From Corallochytrium limacisporum (lineage: Eukaryota; Opisthokonta), in assembly GCA_002811645.1 (NCBI GenBank), contig PDIP01000013.1, positions 19,742 through 83,741 of the forward strand: a stretch of 64,000 nucleotides of DNA, read 5' to 3'. Below are positions 1 through 10,972 of this stretch, piece by piece (the first letter of the stretch is position 1; every line of letters begins with the position of its first letter). The position numbers and the translations under genes are program-made. The notes under the pieces are model-generated. The model was not told where the DNA came from. It searched no databases and worked only from the letters and a program-made list of their open reading frames with translations.

Positions 1-593
1 CAACACCAAAACTTCAACCGCCCTTTCGTCCGTCCCTGTCCCCCTTGTTAACCACTGCCACCAAATGCCACAACCCCAACCCCCCAACTGCTTCGGTGCT
101 ATTTTTTTTTCTTTGGTGGAGTGGGCGATCTTCTTTCTTTTTCGGTGTTGGGTCCGCGATGTCGACTCCTGCTGCTGCTGCTGCTGCTGTGTATTCCTTC
201 GATCGCACAAAGAGATGAGACGTGCGGAGCGTGGACGTGAGTTTGATCGACTTGAACTTTTGATTTGAATGACGGTGGTGTTTGTTGGCAGTTTTGTGGC
301 TCATTGAACGGGCTCGAATCAGTCAATGAAAAACAGAGAAATGTGAAAAAAGCGCTGACTTTAGGTATTTCGTATATCCAATGAAGAATCCAGCCACGGC
401 GGAAAGACATCGTTGTTGTAATATGTAACAGTGTTACGAGGGCAACGTTATGCATACTGGGTGAACTTACAGTGAGCGCAATGGCCACCATCGGTGCTCA
501 CCGTTGAAGACTAAAGAAAACACATTAAGTTGATTCCAGGGTCATTGATAGCATACCCCGCGTAGCTTGAAAACAAACTCTCGTCCAACCACC
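1..593. other. Intergenic / 5' flank of PIP5K gene
   Basis: No recognisable gene is seen. The stretch holds a (CTG/GCT)n microsatellite near 168-189 and T-rich tracts, and presumably the promoter and 5' UTR of the kinase gene that starts at 594. Reading frames here are short and low in complexity. Confidence 0.6.
168..190. repeat. (CTG)n trinucleotide microsatellite
   Basis: About seven perfect CTG units run uninterrupted in the 5' flank of the PIP5K gene. It lies outside any supported coding region. Confidence 0.85.
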
Positions 594-3248
594 ATGGCAG
601 ATGTGCAGGTGGAACATAGACCTGAGCCGCCGCCAGCGGCGTCGACGGACCTAAAAGCTGAAGCGCCAAATGGTGGACCCATGGGTGTCGTAGGAACGGA
701 GGTAGATGCCAAACCGCCGGCAGAGCTGCAGCGGCAGCGCACTCTGTCAATAGGCGGTGGCAAAGAGAAAAAGAAGGGCCACCGTCGTATCGTCGACGGT
801 AAGACATATATCAAAAACACCTCAGCAGAGTCACTAATGCGGGGCATTCAGCTAGGTATAAGGCACAGCGTAGGCAGCGTGACTCCCAAGGAGAAGCGCG
901 ATCTGCTCATGAGAGACTTCGAGGAGACGGAAGAGCTCAGCTTCCCTTCGGCGGGTTCGACGAAGACACCAGCACACTCAGAGAGCGACTTTAGTTTCAC
1001 AGCCTACGCTCCCCGTGGTTTTCGTCATTTCCGGGAGAAATTCGGCATCAAGGCTGAAGATTTCATGCTCTCGCTGTGTAATGATCCGTTGCGTGAGTTG
1101 GCCAACCCGGGTGCTAGTGGTTCCGTGTTTTACCTCAGCCACGATGACGCCTTCATTGTCAAGACAGTGCAGCGCAAGGAAGCGCTTTTCTTGCGCAAAC
1201 TATTGCCGGGATATTACATGAACCTGACACAGAACCAGAAGACTCTTCTGCCCAAATTTTTCGGTCTCTACATGTACTCGTCGCTGGGACGGAATATTCG
1301 TATTGTCGTCATGAACAATTTGTTGCCATCCAAAATGACGTTCTGGCAAAAATATGACTTAAAGGGAAGTACCCACGGGCGCCGGGCATCAGAGAAAGAA
1401 CTATCTAAGCGCAGCCCCACCCTGAAGGACCTGGATTTCATGAAGCTACATCCGTCGGGAATTTCGTTGGTTGAAAACATTTACCAGGCCCTCATTCGCA
1501 CTATCATGCGTGATACTCTGGTGTTAGAATCTTTTGATATCATGGACTATTCCTTGCTCATTGGCATCCACGAAATGACTGAGGAGGAACAAAATCAGTA
1601 CTACGGCACGAGTTCCGCGTTACCTCAAACGGTCTACGGGTCCGGGCAGAATCTGGCCGGCGGGCACATATATCAGTATTCCACGCTGATGGAACAGATC
1701 GACCCGCGCTATTCGACACCAGATGGCCAACTTGAGGTTGGCGAGCAAGCCAATCCGCTCGGTGGTATTGTCGGATACACCCTAGACGGTCGTAAGGTGC
1801 TCATTTTTTGTGGTGTTATTGACATTCTGCAGCAGTACGGAGCTCGCAAGAAGCTGGAGCACAACTTTAAGGCGGTCATTCACGACGGCAAGACCGTGTC
1901 AGTTTGCCATCCGAGCTACTACAAACGCCGCTTTGACAACTTTTTCCGCGATAAGGTGTTCAAGGTGCTCACGGACAGCCATCTGCTCAAGGATCTTCAC
2001 GCCCCTGGTACGGCCACGCGGAACAAGGCCTTTGAGTCTAGCGATGACCAAATGATCCGCCGGAAGAGTCTCACGCTTATTTCCGGCTCTGATACACCGG
2101 ATGGCCGGGCCTCCCCCAACAAGAGGAGTCTAATGCGTCAGACGGAGGCGAGCAACGATGTTGCTCACTCGACCCAAGCGATCTTCCAGCACGATTCGCC
2201 GCTGGACAGCAACAGCGGCCGGGGTCGACGGGCGACAGTGTCGCACCGCGGCAGCAATGCCACACCAGTTACGTTCGATCGGTCGCCGCTTACGAGCACC
2301 AACAGCTCTCGAATTGGCACTGGAGTTCATACAGCAGACGAGGATTCTCTCGGCGGGAGGCGCACATCTGACACAGCTGTGGTCAGCGGTGTCGTTGCCA
2401 GTACCGTGACAGGCACCGCAGTAGTTGGCATCGCTGCAGTGTCCCTCTCTCGTACAGGCGGAGCGGACCGTGCCATTGATTCGCCGGGCGTTGTATCCGC
2501 AACGCCCGAGGATGAGCACGATGCCAGCCAAGACGGCCCGGGGCCGTCTGGCGAGGCCGAGCATAAGCCTGAGGAGAGCATGGATGGACTGGCGGGCGCT
2601 CTAGGCAAACCGCACGGGCGGAGCCGGGAAAATCTCTTTGATAGCTCGGGATCAATCGGTGCAACTGATAGGCAGGTCTCTCTGCGGGCGCTGCGATCGC
2701 AACAGGGTAGCAGTTCGTCGGTTCTATCTTCCCACGATCTCGAGGGAGTGCGCAATGCCTCCGTACGAGGTCGGCGAACCGAGCCAATGCCCAAAGATAG
2801 TACCGCTGGCCAAACTCAGACGTCTGCCACTCCTGCGACGTCAGGACCGGTGGAGGAGGCGGCCGGTGCGAACCCGGCGCCCATGGCAAACGGCACACGG
2901 AATCCGCACCGTGGTGCTAGCGCAGACAGTGGCTCAGCGAATACTCTGGGGGTCGGTAGCAACGGAAATGCTAGTTCCACCACCGCTTCCGTCGAGAAAC
3001 GTCGTAGCATGGCCGGCGCGCTCTACCGTCCGCTGTCGGCGAAGAAGAAAGCAGAAAGGATGCAGCAGAACGCCACTGTTGCGCAGGCCAACAATACGGC
3101 AGTTTCGGGTGGCGGTGCTGCTGCGGCAACTCCGAATAGTCCTAAGCCAGAATCGCATGCCCCGCCCAGCGCGGCCACCTTGGCCATGGGTAGCAACACG
3201 TCACTTTCGAAGAAGGTCCGTCTGCATGAACATGCTGTGCAGTCCTGA
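594..3248 (+). CDS. Phosphatidylinositol-4-phosphate 5-kinase (type I PIPK-like)
   Basis: An 884-aa lipid kinase that makes PI(4,5)P2 from PI4P at membranes, feeding endocytosis, actin and exocytosis. The PIPK catalytic domain spans about residues 141-460. Visible motifs are the glycine-rich loop GASGSVFYLS with FIVKTV, NNLLPS, YDLKGST, the catalytic MDYSLLIG and GVIDILQQY. The activation-segment block HDGKTVSV followed by RF resembles type I (PI4P 5-kinase) more than type II enzymes. The remaining 420 or so residues are Ser/Thr/Gly/Ala-rich and look disordered, which is longer than the usual tail and may carry regulatory phosphosites. The start is the ATG at 594 in a perfect ACCATGG context; an in-frame extension to 567 has only TTG. 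No intron is apparent. Substrate class rests on motif resemblance only. Confidence 0.93.
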   Translation: MADVQVEHRPEPPPAASTDLKAEAPNGGPMGVVGTEVDAKPPAELQRQRTLSIGGGKEKKKGHRRIVDGKTYIKNTSAESLMRGIQLGIRHSVGSVTPKEKRDLLMRDFEETEELSFPSAGSTKTPAHSESDFSFTAYAPRGFRHFREKFGIKAEDFMLSLCNDPLRELANPGASGSVFYLSHDDAFIVKTVQRKEALFLRKLLPGYYMNLTQNQKTLLPKFFGLYMYSSLGRNIRIVVMNNLLPSKMTFWQKYDLKGSTHGRRASEKELSKRSPTLKDLDFMKLHPSGISLVENIYQALIRTIMRDTLVLESFDIMDYSLLIGIHEMTEEEQNQYYGTSSALPQTVYGSGQNLAGGHIYQYSTLMEQIDPRYSTPDGQLEVGEQANPLGGIVGYTLDGRKVLIFCGVIDILQQYGARKKLEHNFKAVIHDGKTVSVCHPSYYKRRFDNFFRDKVFKVLTDSHLLKDLHAPGTATRNKAFESSDDQMIRRKSLTLISGSDTPDGRASPNKRSLMRQTEASNDVAHSTQAIFQHDSPLDSNSGRGRRATVSHRGSNATPVTFDRSPLTSTNSSRIGTGVHTADEDSLGGRRTSDTAVVSGVVASTVTGTAVVGIAAVSLSRTGGADRAIDSPGVVSATPEDEHDASQDGPGPSGEAEHKPEESMDGLAGALGKPHGRSRENLFDSSGSIGATDRQVSLRALRSQQGSSSSVLSSHDLEGVRNASVRGRRTEPMPKDSTAGQTQTSATPATSGPVEEAAGANPAPMANGTRNPHRGASADSGSANTLGVGSNGNASSTTASVEKRRSMAGALYRPLSAKKKAERMQQNATVAQANNTAVSGGGAAAATPNSPKPESHAPPSAATLAMGSNTSLSKKVRLHEHAVQS

Positions 3249-3935
3249 GCACGCAACAGAAGAACATAACCGAGAACCGTTTTCATCATTACAATATTCG
3301 TACCATCCTGTAAGTTGTTTTAATTCACCACTGGTCACATGACTAATTACTACCTATGATTCATTGCACCTCATTCCTCATGGTCTCCGCTGCTTCCTGT
3401 TTCCTTCACTCTTCTGGGTCGGCACGGCAAGGGCCGCCCATTGCGGGAAAGACCTGCAGGGGAGGCTATGGGGCCAGCTAACTGGCCCAGCCCTTGCCTC
3501 TCAACCGTTCGGACGGAGGGGAAGGACCCCCGGGGGGGGGGGGGAGGACCGGCGGAGATCCGTTTGCCGGACGGGAAGGGAGAAGGAAGGGAAGGGGCCC
3601 GGGGGAGGGGGGCCGGGGTGTTAACGGCGCAGGGCCGACCTTTAAAGCGGGCTCGATGTGCGACAGTCGCGAGTGGATGTGTGTATGCGTCGTTGTTTCC
3701 TTATCTTGTCTTGCCTCTTGCTATTTCAGACCTCTTGAAATTTTAAAGAAGGTACTACCAATCAGGCGAAAACATTGTACAGCCAGGTCGGTTCAATTTA
3801 AGGTGGCATTGAAGTGTGACGACGCAGAAATACGAGAATGTTGCGCGCGGGTGGCCTGTTGTGTAGTTATCACACAGGTGGATAGAATCGATTGTCTAGT
3901 TGCTTTGGAAAATGGCGTAGTCATCTTAACAAGGG
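3249..3935. other. Intergenic between PIP5K and TBC genes
   Basis: No gene is seen. It holds a G-rich block with a C5/G13 run at 3527-3544, then a pyrimidine-rich stretch ending TTTCAG near 3729 that could be the acceptor of a 5' UTR intron. That intron is unproven. Confidence 0.55.
3527..3544. repeat. C-run/G-run junction (C5 G13)
   Basis: Five C directly followed by thirteen G. It is one member of a recurrent intergenic class of C-run/G-run palindromes in this window and can fold as a hairpin or a G-quadruplex. Confidence 0.8.
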
Positions 3936-6080
3936 ATGGTGGATTCGGCTTCCAAAGACGTGGATGACATGCCTTCGTCCCCTGCAGCAAGCGGTAGTCG
4001 ACATTCAGGACCTGGCCAAATTGGCGAGGAAGGTTCCTCAGCATCACCTGGCATAACTGACGCTGCATTGCGCAGAAATAGATCCATGTCAGACTGTGCT
4101 AGGGAACTTTTACCTAAGGATCAAAGTAGCCTAGAACTGGAAAAGCGGGCATCATGGCCTGCCACCGTCGATAGTCAGCCGTCAAAGCGCCATGGATCAT
4201 TCACAATGGCAGACAAATTCCGCGAGAGTCAGAGCGGGCGACAGGGCAGCCAAAACAGCTTTACGTCGAAAGAGGCAGACCATATAGTGACAGACGATCA
4301 TCCAAGTTCAAATGAGCCTGCAGCAGTGGAATCTGAAGGAGTACTCCCTCATACCGCGTTGCGGTTCGAAACTCCGGAACCGGAGGGAGTCGACGAAAAC
4401 ACAATCGCTGAAGCTGAAGCGTTGCAGCGTAGACTGGCGGAAGATCGACCACCTCCGCCCTTGGAAATCGATCATTTTGGGTTTGTTCTTGGATCTGGCC
4501 GGTATGCGGGACAACGAGCATCGGTAGGGGACATGAAGGTCCTGCGCCGCCGGGAGCGTAAGTGGACGGTGATGCTCCATGAAATGATGCTGGACGAAGC
4601 CGACCACTGGAATCCAAAGGAGTCACTGGCACTACAGAACGGACCAAAGCCAGCGGAATCGATTCAATCGCTCGATTCAATTGCTAGTGATAAGGCTCGA
4701 CAGAGCAAGACAAATGGTACATCCAGCAAACTAAGGCGGTTTAGTCGGAAACTGACAGGCCGAAAAGACAGCAATGCTCCGGAGGTAACACAGGAACAGG
4801 TACGAACCGGATCTATAGTGCTGCCCGCTAATCACGGATACATTGGATGGTGGAATCCGCAAAACATTCGCATCCTCAAGCGTCGAATTCGCAAAGGCAT
4901 CCCTCCATCGCTGCGAGGACTTGCCTGGCGTGTCCTGCTCGGTATCAATGAAGCGTACATCAACAGCCCGGAGCAGGTTACACTGCTTAAGAAGTACAGC
5001 ATCGAAGCTGAGGTCTATGAGGTTTTTAGGGAAGAAGTGGAGCAGACCATGGCCGCTACTGCTGCGTCCCAGCAATCTACGCAGCTCGGCGGCGAAAATC
5101 ATAAAGCAGAGCAGGAGGAATACCGATCGCGTGCCGCGGAGGAACCCTTGTTAACATATATTCCCATTATTGAACGTGACCTGCACCGCACCTTTCCGGA
5201 TCATGTTGTCTTCAACGGTGAATTCGGCAAGTCCAAGGGGGGTGGACAGAACGCCCTGCGTGCCGTCTTGCGCTGCTACGTCCTACACCGTCCGGACATT
5301 GGCTACTGTCAAGGTATGGCCCTGCTGGCGGGGCTGTTCCTGACGCTTTTGAGTCCACGAGAGAGTTTCTTTGCATTTTTGAAACTTCTAGACTCAGATC
5401 CGACACTGATGTCTCGTCGATTTGAGCCAGGTTTGTTAGGAGTACAGAAGGACTGCGCCATCCTCGAGCAGCTGTCCATTGAGCGGCTGCAGGTCACACG
5501 TGGTCAAGTCGTAGCCTCACAAGCTAAGGGTGGCCGTGCGGTTCTGCGCAAAGGCCACCAGCGCATGACGTCTATGGGGAAGAAATTGACAAAGAATCCT
5601 CTTCGAAAGCTGAGCAAGGCACACCGCAGCCGCGAGAACGACAGGGAGAACGCGATCGATCCGTCCGACCGGGCAGCTCAACTCCGGGCACAAGTGGCAG
5701 CCCAGTCTAGCAACGTTGGGCCGGTCGATGTGACGCTGCCCCATGTCACGCTCGGGGAGCACATCTTTGCGGGACTGCGCATGAATGCTGTACTCTTTGC
5801 CACAGACTGGTACATGGGGGTATACACTCGCAATCTGCCCTGGCCATCCGTCCTGCGGATCTGGGACATCTTCTTACTCGAAGGGTCCGTCGCCCTGCAC
5901 GGTACGGCGCTGGCCATCTTGGACAGTTGCAAAGAGGAACTCTTCCAGTGTGAAGACGTGGCAGAGGCAATGGATGTGCTGCGAAATCTGCCAGATGAGA
6001 AGGTTAAGGAGGAGACCCTACTACCCATAATTGACAACTACATGAACCGTTTGGCGGGTCGGGCATTCACGGATGCATAA
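3936..6080 (+). CDS. TBC-domain Rab GTPase-activating protein
   Basis: A 714-aa predicted RabGAP that accelerates GTP hydrolysis on a Rab and so controls vesicle traffic. The first 295 residues are polar and Ser-rich. The TBC domain begins near residue 320 (RIRKGIPPSLRGLAWRVLLG). Both catalytic fingers are present: the arginine in I412-x-x-D415-x-x-R418 (IERDLHR) and the glutamine in Y457-C-Q459. A basic, low-complexity insertion of about 90 residues (about 520-610) splits the domain before the distal WDIFLLEG block. Similarity is closest to the TBC1D10/USP6NL/Msb3-4 group, but the Rab substrate cannot be named. The ATG at 3936 has G at +4. The gene is convergent with the importin gene, leaving 214 bp between stop codons. 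Confidence 0.92.
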   Translation: MVDSASKDVDDMPSSPAASGSRHSGPGQIGEEGSSASPGITDAALRRNRSMSDCARELLPKDQSSLELEKRASWPATVDSQPSKRHGSFTMADKFRESQSGRQGSQNSFTSKEADHIVTDDHPSSNEPAAVESEGVLPHTALRFETPEPEGVDENTIAEAEALQRRLAEDRPPPPLEIDHFGFVLGSGRYAGQRASVGDMKVLRRRERKWTVMLHEMMLDEADHWNPKESLALQNGPKPAESIQSLDSIASDKARQSKTNGTSSKLRRFSRKLTGRKDSNAPEVTQEQVRTGSIVLPANHGYIGWWNPQNIRILKRRIRKGIPPSLRGLAWRVLLGINEAYINSPEQVTLLKKYSIEAEVYEVFREEVEQTMAATAASQQSTQLGGENHKAEQEEYRSRAAEEPLLTYIPIIERDLHRTFPDHVVFNGEFGKSKGGGQNALRAVLRCYVLHRPDIGYCQGMALLAGLFLTLLSPRESFFAFLKLLDSDPTLMSRRFEPGLLGVQKDCAILEQLSIERLQVTRGQVVASQAKGGRAVLRKGHQRMTSMGKKLTKNPLRKLSKAHRSRENDRENAIDPSDRAAQLRAQVAAQSSNVGPVDVTLPHVTLGEHIFAGLRMNAVLFATDWYMGVYTRNLPWPSVLRIWDIFLLEGSVALHGTALAILDSCKEELFQCEDVAEAMDVLRNLPDEKVKEETLLPIIDNYMNRLAGRAFTDA

Positions 6081-6294
6081 GAACAGCGCGATCACAGCGA
6101 TCCAGAGACAGGCACAATTTTCTAGGCAATAGAACTGAGCAAGGAACCACCTCCCGTTAGAACTACTGATGACAAGACTTGGGTGGTGTCAACTCAATCT
6201 CTTCATTTCTGGTTTAAAAGGTTGAAAACTGGTTTGATTTCTTATTTAAAACACAAAATATGGAAAAAACAATTGATAGTCTCCCTGCGAGCTT

Positions 6295-9200
6295 TCACTG
6301 ACGCTGCTGACCACCGAAGTTGAAGTTAAAGGGCTGCCCTCCGGCTTGTCCTTGTTGCTGCTGCTGTTGGGCAGCAGCGGCCTTGGCCGCCTCCTTCTTC
6401 TTACGTTCCTCCATCTCTGCGACATGTTGCTGGGCAATGCGATAGACGGCTTGCAGATGCGGCTTTGCGGCTTCATCCACAGTGCCCATCAGCTGTGTGT
6501 ACATGCGCTGGCGCTGGCTCTGCATGCCCTCCAACAGCTGGCAGAAGAGTATGTACTCGTCCATCTCATCCATTGCAAGCGGATAGTACTCGTCGTCTTC
6601 GAAAAGTCCATCGAATGTGCCGGTGTCGTACGCTGCCCATCGATTGATGGCGGCGCTGAAGCCATCGTCACCGTTTGCTTCGAAATCTTCGTTGTCGTCC
6701 ACGCCCGCACCTTCCTCTTCTTCCTCATCGTCTTCGTCGTATTCGTCGTCAGTGTCCTCCATAAGGCGCTCCTTTTCCTTGTAAGCTTCCGGAAGGCCAT
6801 CAAAGAGTTTGATAGCAGCGGGCATGAGGAAAGGCCAGAACTGATGCAGGTTCTGTGGGATCTGCTCGTCCGGAATGGCCAGCAGTTCCATGATGGCCAG
6901 AATGCCCATCTTGCGATCGTGCACGGTGCGGAAGCGATTCTCCTGAAGAAACTTGAACCAGAGCTCAAAGAAGGAGTTCACGTTCTGCCCCATTGCATCC
7001 ACGGCCAGGCGGGCATTATAGAATATGCCACAGAGGAGTGTTACAGTGATGACCATCATGAGCGCCGGGTCCTTATCTGGGCTCTGGTGGGCGAGCATGC
7101 GGACAAGCAGGTCTATGTACAGCTTTACCCACTGATCGATATTGCCTCGGCAGTGCTGAAAGAGGATCTCAATGATCATGCAGAAGTAGCCGTGCTCGTC
7201 AAACTCATCCTCGGCACGCTTCAGGCCGGACTCACACATCTTGTAGACACGATCCAGGAACTCGTTGTGGGCTACGACGTTCTGGGCACCGTTGCAAATG
7301 TACGAGTGCAGAACGGGCACAATGTCGGAGAGCTGCTGGATATCACCTTCCTCGTAAAGTTGATGGATGGCGGGGAAGAGGCGCCACATATTGTCACTTA
7401 CGCTCTTCGACGTGTCAATGAGAGCTTCAACCAAGGCAATTACTTCCTCAACAAATTCCACCAGCAGGATCTTGTGGTTCAGAATTACAGTGATGACAGG
7501 CATGATAGCAGGTTCCAAGTGAATGACCAGGTTGGGCTTCTTCTGGAAGCTGTAAATCAGTGTGCTGAGCACATTGAGGAGGCCGTAGGCGGCCATGAGC
7601 TTGTCGTTCTCCTCGTTACCACTCAACTCCTCTTCCATCATTTGCATAAAGGTCTTACCAATCTGCATGGCCATGTCGACACCAACGTCCACAATCTCTT
7701 CATCGAATTCCTGGACAAGAATCTGGATGGCAGTGGTTAGCTCATCATTCTCACTGCGCTCAATCAACTCAACCATGCGCGTCATGATCATGCGAAGATG
7801 CGGCGACAGAATCGGGCGCGCCGCTTCCAGCTCTACAAAGCGCTCAATGGCGAACGCGGCCTCCAGTTGAACTGCAATGGCCTCGTCGTTCAGAAGCTGA
7901 CGACTCGCGTCAATTACTTGTGCCAGGACTTGCGTTGACCGCCAGTTTATGTCGTAGAACTGAGCGACTGTCCAAATGGCACGAGCACGCACCAGTCCGT
8001 GACTGGCGTTGAGGTCGGGAAGTACATAATGCACGAGCATGCCTTCCAGCTGATTCTTGAATTCCTTGCGCTTCTTGAGCTTCGTAGATACGGTACCGAC
8101 AATGTGCAAGACGCCATCCTTCTCGCGGAGCATTTCCGGGCTCTTCGGTTGGTTCGGCGGCTGTTCTGCGTACTTGGTCATGACCCGATTGCAGTATTCC
8201 ATAAGTGGTACGAGTGTCTGCTTCGGACGCTGGTTGACCACATCGGTGATGAAGAGCTCGGCCATGCGATTCGGGCTAAAGAACTCGTCAATGAAGTTGT
8301 ACTTAACACGTACGTATTCCACAGGGTCCAGGTTGAACATCTCTTCATCCTCCTCGCTGTAGCTCATGAGCGGGAAAATAATGTGGAAGAAAATGAGCTC
8401 CAGGTGCTGCTTGCAGACCTGCCACGTCTTTGACGGCTGTAAGGAAGTGCGAATGTAGATGATGAACTGACGGGTCACGCGCGGGGAAATGAATGTTCCC
8501 TTTTGCTGGCGCTCGTAAAACTTGCGAATAATCACCTCGAGGATTTGCACAGCGTAGTTTTCCACAAAGTGGTCTGCAAATTGCTTGTACTCATCAGTGA
8601 CACCGCTCGGATTGCCATATTTCTGGAAGATGCGGCCCAAGACCTCGGCGGCCCACTTTTTGCACTTCCAGGGCACAGTGGTCGGCCAGTCTTCGCGATC
8701 GTTTCCAAGCAGGTCCATTGGTGCCTCCTTGTCTAGGATGTTCACAAAGACGGTGAGCCATTCCTGGAAATTGCTGTTGACCATCAGGTCCACCGAGAGC
8801 GAGTACAGGATCAGACTGTTATACGTCTTGGCAATGAAACGAACCATGTGGTACGAATCTGCATCGTTCATTGGGATGCGTTGCTGGGCCAGCTGGAGGG
8901 CCTGAGGCAAGTAGACCTGACAGGCCTTGTGGAAGTAGGCTTTTTCTTCCGGAGTGCGTGACTGCCACCTGCGGGCGAGACGATAAAAGGCGACCAGACC
9001 GGCGAGAATCACCGGGTTCTGATCGCTACGCATATGCTGGAGCACAGTGTCGACGAAGGTGGGCCACCGATCGGGAAAATCTTCACCGACAACCCGTTCG
9101 ATTGCTACCGCTACCTGCGATTGTAGCAGGTTTGGCAGAGGCACCATAGCCTGAATCAGGCTAGCTCTGATTTCCTGCTTTTCGTTCTCTGGGATGACAA

Positions 9201-9477
9201 AGTCCTTGAGTCCGGTCTGTTCATTGTGGTCCCCAGTGTCAACCCAGCATCGGCTAACAAAATTCTTGAAAAAGACGGCACCGGCCTGCCTAATGGCCAT
9301 GGGAACTTCATTGCTACTGATGATCCGCAGACAAGTCATTGCAAAGCCCGGCTCAAATCCCATGCGCTCCAAGTGCTCCTCAGCGCGCTTGATCGCATCT
9401 TGATGCGAGGTTCCGGGCTGCACAATTGGCTGCACAGTGGCTTTAAGTGCTTCTGTCAACTGTTGGACGGCCACCAT
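6295..9477 (-). CDS. Importin beta-family nuclear transport receptor (importin-7/8-like)
   Basis: A 1060-aa karyopherin that carries cargo (ribosomal proteins, histones, signalling proteins in known family members) through nuclear pores under Ran control. The N terminus shows the CAS/importin-beta N-terminal pattern, with a run in which single helices are separated by whole-cargo binding HEAT repeats (CLRIISSNEVPMAIRQAGAV, FFKNFV). The body is all-helical HEAT-like sequence. A highly acidic stretch near residues 935-965 (EDTDDEYDEDDEEEEEG) is characteristic of importin-7/8 and yeast Sxm1/Nmd5. The tail is Ala/Gln-rich and ends in a Gly/Phe/Asn segment that resembles FG-type sequence. Length matches the family (about 1040). 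The start ATG at 9477 lies in an ACCATGG context. Confidence 0.95.
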   Translation of the reverse strand: MVAVQQLTEALKATVQPIVQPGTSHQDAIKRAEEHLERMGFEPGFAMTCLRIISSNEVPMAIRQAGAVFFKNFVSRCWVDTGDHNEQTGLKDFVIPENEKQEIRASLIQAMVPLPNLLQSQVAVAIERVVGEDFPDRWPTFVDTVLQHMRSDQNPVILAGLVAFYRLARRWQSRTPEEKAYFHKACQVYLPQALQLAQQRIPMNDADSYHMVRFIAKTYNSLILYSLSVDLMVNSNFQEWLTVFVNILDKEAPMDLLGNDREDWPTTVPWKCKKWAAEVLGRIFQKYGNPSGVTDEYKQFADHFVENYAVQILEVIIRKFYERQQKGTFISPRVTRQFIIYIRTSLQPSKTWQVCKQHLELIFFHIIFPLMSYSEEDEEMFNLDPVEYVRVKYNFIDEFFSPNRMAELFITDVVNQRPKQTLVPLMEYCNRVMTKYAEQPPNQPKSPEMLREKDGVLHIVGTVSTKLKKRKEFKNQLEGMLVHYVLPDLNASHGLVRARAIWTVAQFYDINWRSTQVLAQVIDASRQLLNDEAIAVQLEAAFAIERFVELEAARPILSPHLRMIMTRMVELIERSENDELTTAIQILVQEFDEEIVDVGVDMAMQIGKTFMQMMEEELSGNEENDKLMAAYGLLNVLSTLIYSFQKKPNLVIHLEPAIMPVITVILNHKILLVEFVEEVIALVEALIDTSKSVSDNMWRLFPAIHQLYEEGDIQQLSDIVPVLHSYICNGAQNVVAHNEFLDRVYKMCESGLKRAEDEFDEHGYFCMIIEILFQHCRGNIDQWVKLYIDLLVRMLAHQSPDKDPALMMVITVTLLCGIFYNARLAVDAMGQNVNSFFELWFKFLQENRFRTVHDRKMGILAIMELLAIPDEQIPQNLHQFWPFLMPAAIKLFDGLPEAYKEKERLMEDTDDEYDEDDEEEEEGAGVDDNEDFEANGDDGFSAAINRWAAYDTGTFDGLFEDDEYYPLAMDEMDEYILFCQLLEGMQSQRQRMYTQLMGTVDEAAKPHLQAVYRIAQQHVAEMEERKKKEAAKAAAAQQQQQQGQAGGQPFNFNFGGQQRQ

Positions 9478-10576
9478 GGTTTGCTCTTGCTTATCAAGTG
9501 GTACCTTCTTTCTCAGTGTTGGTTGGTTTCCTTAAGATTTGCAGCTCAAGGTGACCTATGAATTATGTATATCTATGACGTCCTAAGGTACAAAGTAGAT
9601 ATTCATTCAAACTCACACTCCATGCTTTGTTCTTTAAAGACTCCGTTGCAGTATTCTTACGTTCGCTGCGCTACAAACACAGGTCAAGTTAAGGGGACAT
9701 GCCTTCGATTGTCAACACAGAAGTATATCTGTCTCTCGTGGTACCCCCGACGCCTTATGAAAGTGTACTACGTCAAACAGTCATAAATACATCTGGATCT
9801 CAAATACCAAAGGTATGTGATCATCATGTTGTTCCACTAGCAGACAAAGCACATAGTCACCGAGACCTACTGGCACTAATCTTCGTTTCCTGTTAGCTAA
9901 ACAGTCACATAAAAAGGAACAGTGAATCTCCCACGTAGAGAACGTGCGATGTGGCTAGTAGTAGGAGACGATGATGCAGAAAAGTCTCGGGTCCAGCCTA
10001 CTTGGCTGGTTGCTCTGAGCCACCGTTTGTTTTCTATATTAATTTTGGCTATTTTTCCTGTGCGCGACGCATGCGATGATGCACCTGCCTGGCCCGGCAC
10101 CTTACTAACACAGGTCAATATTACTCCTCTCCTGCTTCACCACCATAAAGCCCAAACACCCACAGTTCCATGGGCAACACCACCGCCGAGGCTTTAATGT
10201 TGCCCCGAAAACTGATCCCATATGGACGCGAAGCGAGGGGAGGGGAGCCCAGAGAGAGGCTCAGGGGGGGAGGAGAAGGGAGGGAGGTGAGGGCCCGGAG
10301 ACTACACACTTTCTTCTCATACTCTCCACAACCGCAGGCCATTTGCCACACACCGCGGTGCACTGCACACCTTCTGAGGGCCCCTACCAAACCAGGTTCT
10401 CTCACTATAACACCCGGTTCGGGACAACTCTCTTAAACTCTCTCGCTTGTGCTTTAGTCGTACCCCTCGCTTCCGCGTAACACAGGTCATAAAATCACCA
10501 TTGACCGAACACACGGGCCACACAACACAAAAAAAAAGAAGAACCAAAAGGACAGCAGCCCCCCCCTCTCTACCTA

Positions 10577-10594
10577 AACACACACACACACACA
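10577..10594. repeat. (CA)n microsatellite
   Basis: A perfect CA dinucleotide repeat of about nine units in intergenic DNA. Confidence 0.85.
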
Positions 10595-10654
10595 TTCCGG
10601 TGATATCAATACGCCCAGGCTTTTTGCACTGGGGCATGGTCCGATGCCACTGTA

Positions 10655-10674
10655 CAGAGAGAGAGAGAGAGAGA
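10655..10674. repeat. (GA)n microsatellite
   Basis: A perfect AG/GA dinucleotide repeat of ten units, followed by an A-run. Confidence 0.85.
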
Positions 10675-10941
10675 AAAAAATTAGGAATGCTCCTTTTGCT
10701 GCGACGGCGCGCCACGACACGGGCGGTAGTAGTACCAGCACCGGAATACGCCACACCAAAAAGAAAAGTATAAACGAAGAATTAAAAAATGAAAAAAAAA
10801 GATTGTCAGTTTTTGGTAGTGGTACAGTGACAAGGAAGGCGAGAGACCCCCCTTCCCCGGTCCTTCTTTCCTTTCTTTCCTTTGTTTTTTTATTTTTTGT
10901 GGGCCGTGCAAGGGGCCTTTCGAGAAGGGACGGAGGCTAGC

Positions 10942-10971
<30 letters not shown>
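10942..10971. repeat. (GA)n microsatellite
   Basis: A GA dinucleotide tract with one GG interruption, next to further purine-rich DNA leading into the assembly gap. Confidence 0.85.

Positions 10972-10972
<1 letters not shown>

Noticed and set aside
567..593. N-terminal extension of the PIP5-kinase to 567
   Set aside because: The codon at 567 is TTG; the first ATG, at 594, has a perfect Kozak context.
6346..7740. Long open frame (464 codons) on the + strand
   Set aside because: It lies entirely antisense to the importin gene and results from that gene's codon bias; no domain is seen.
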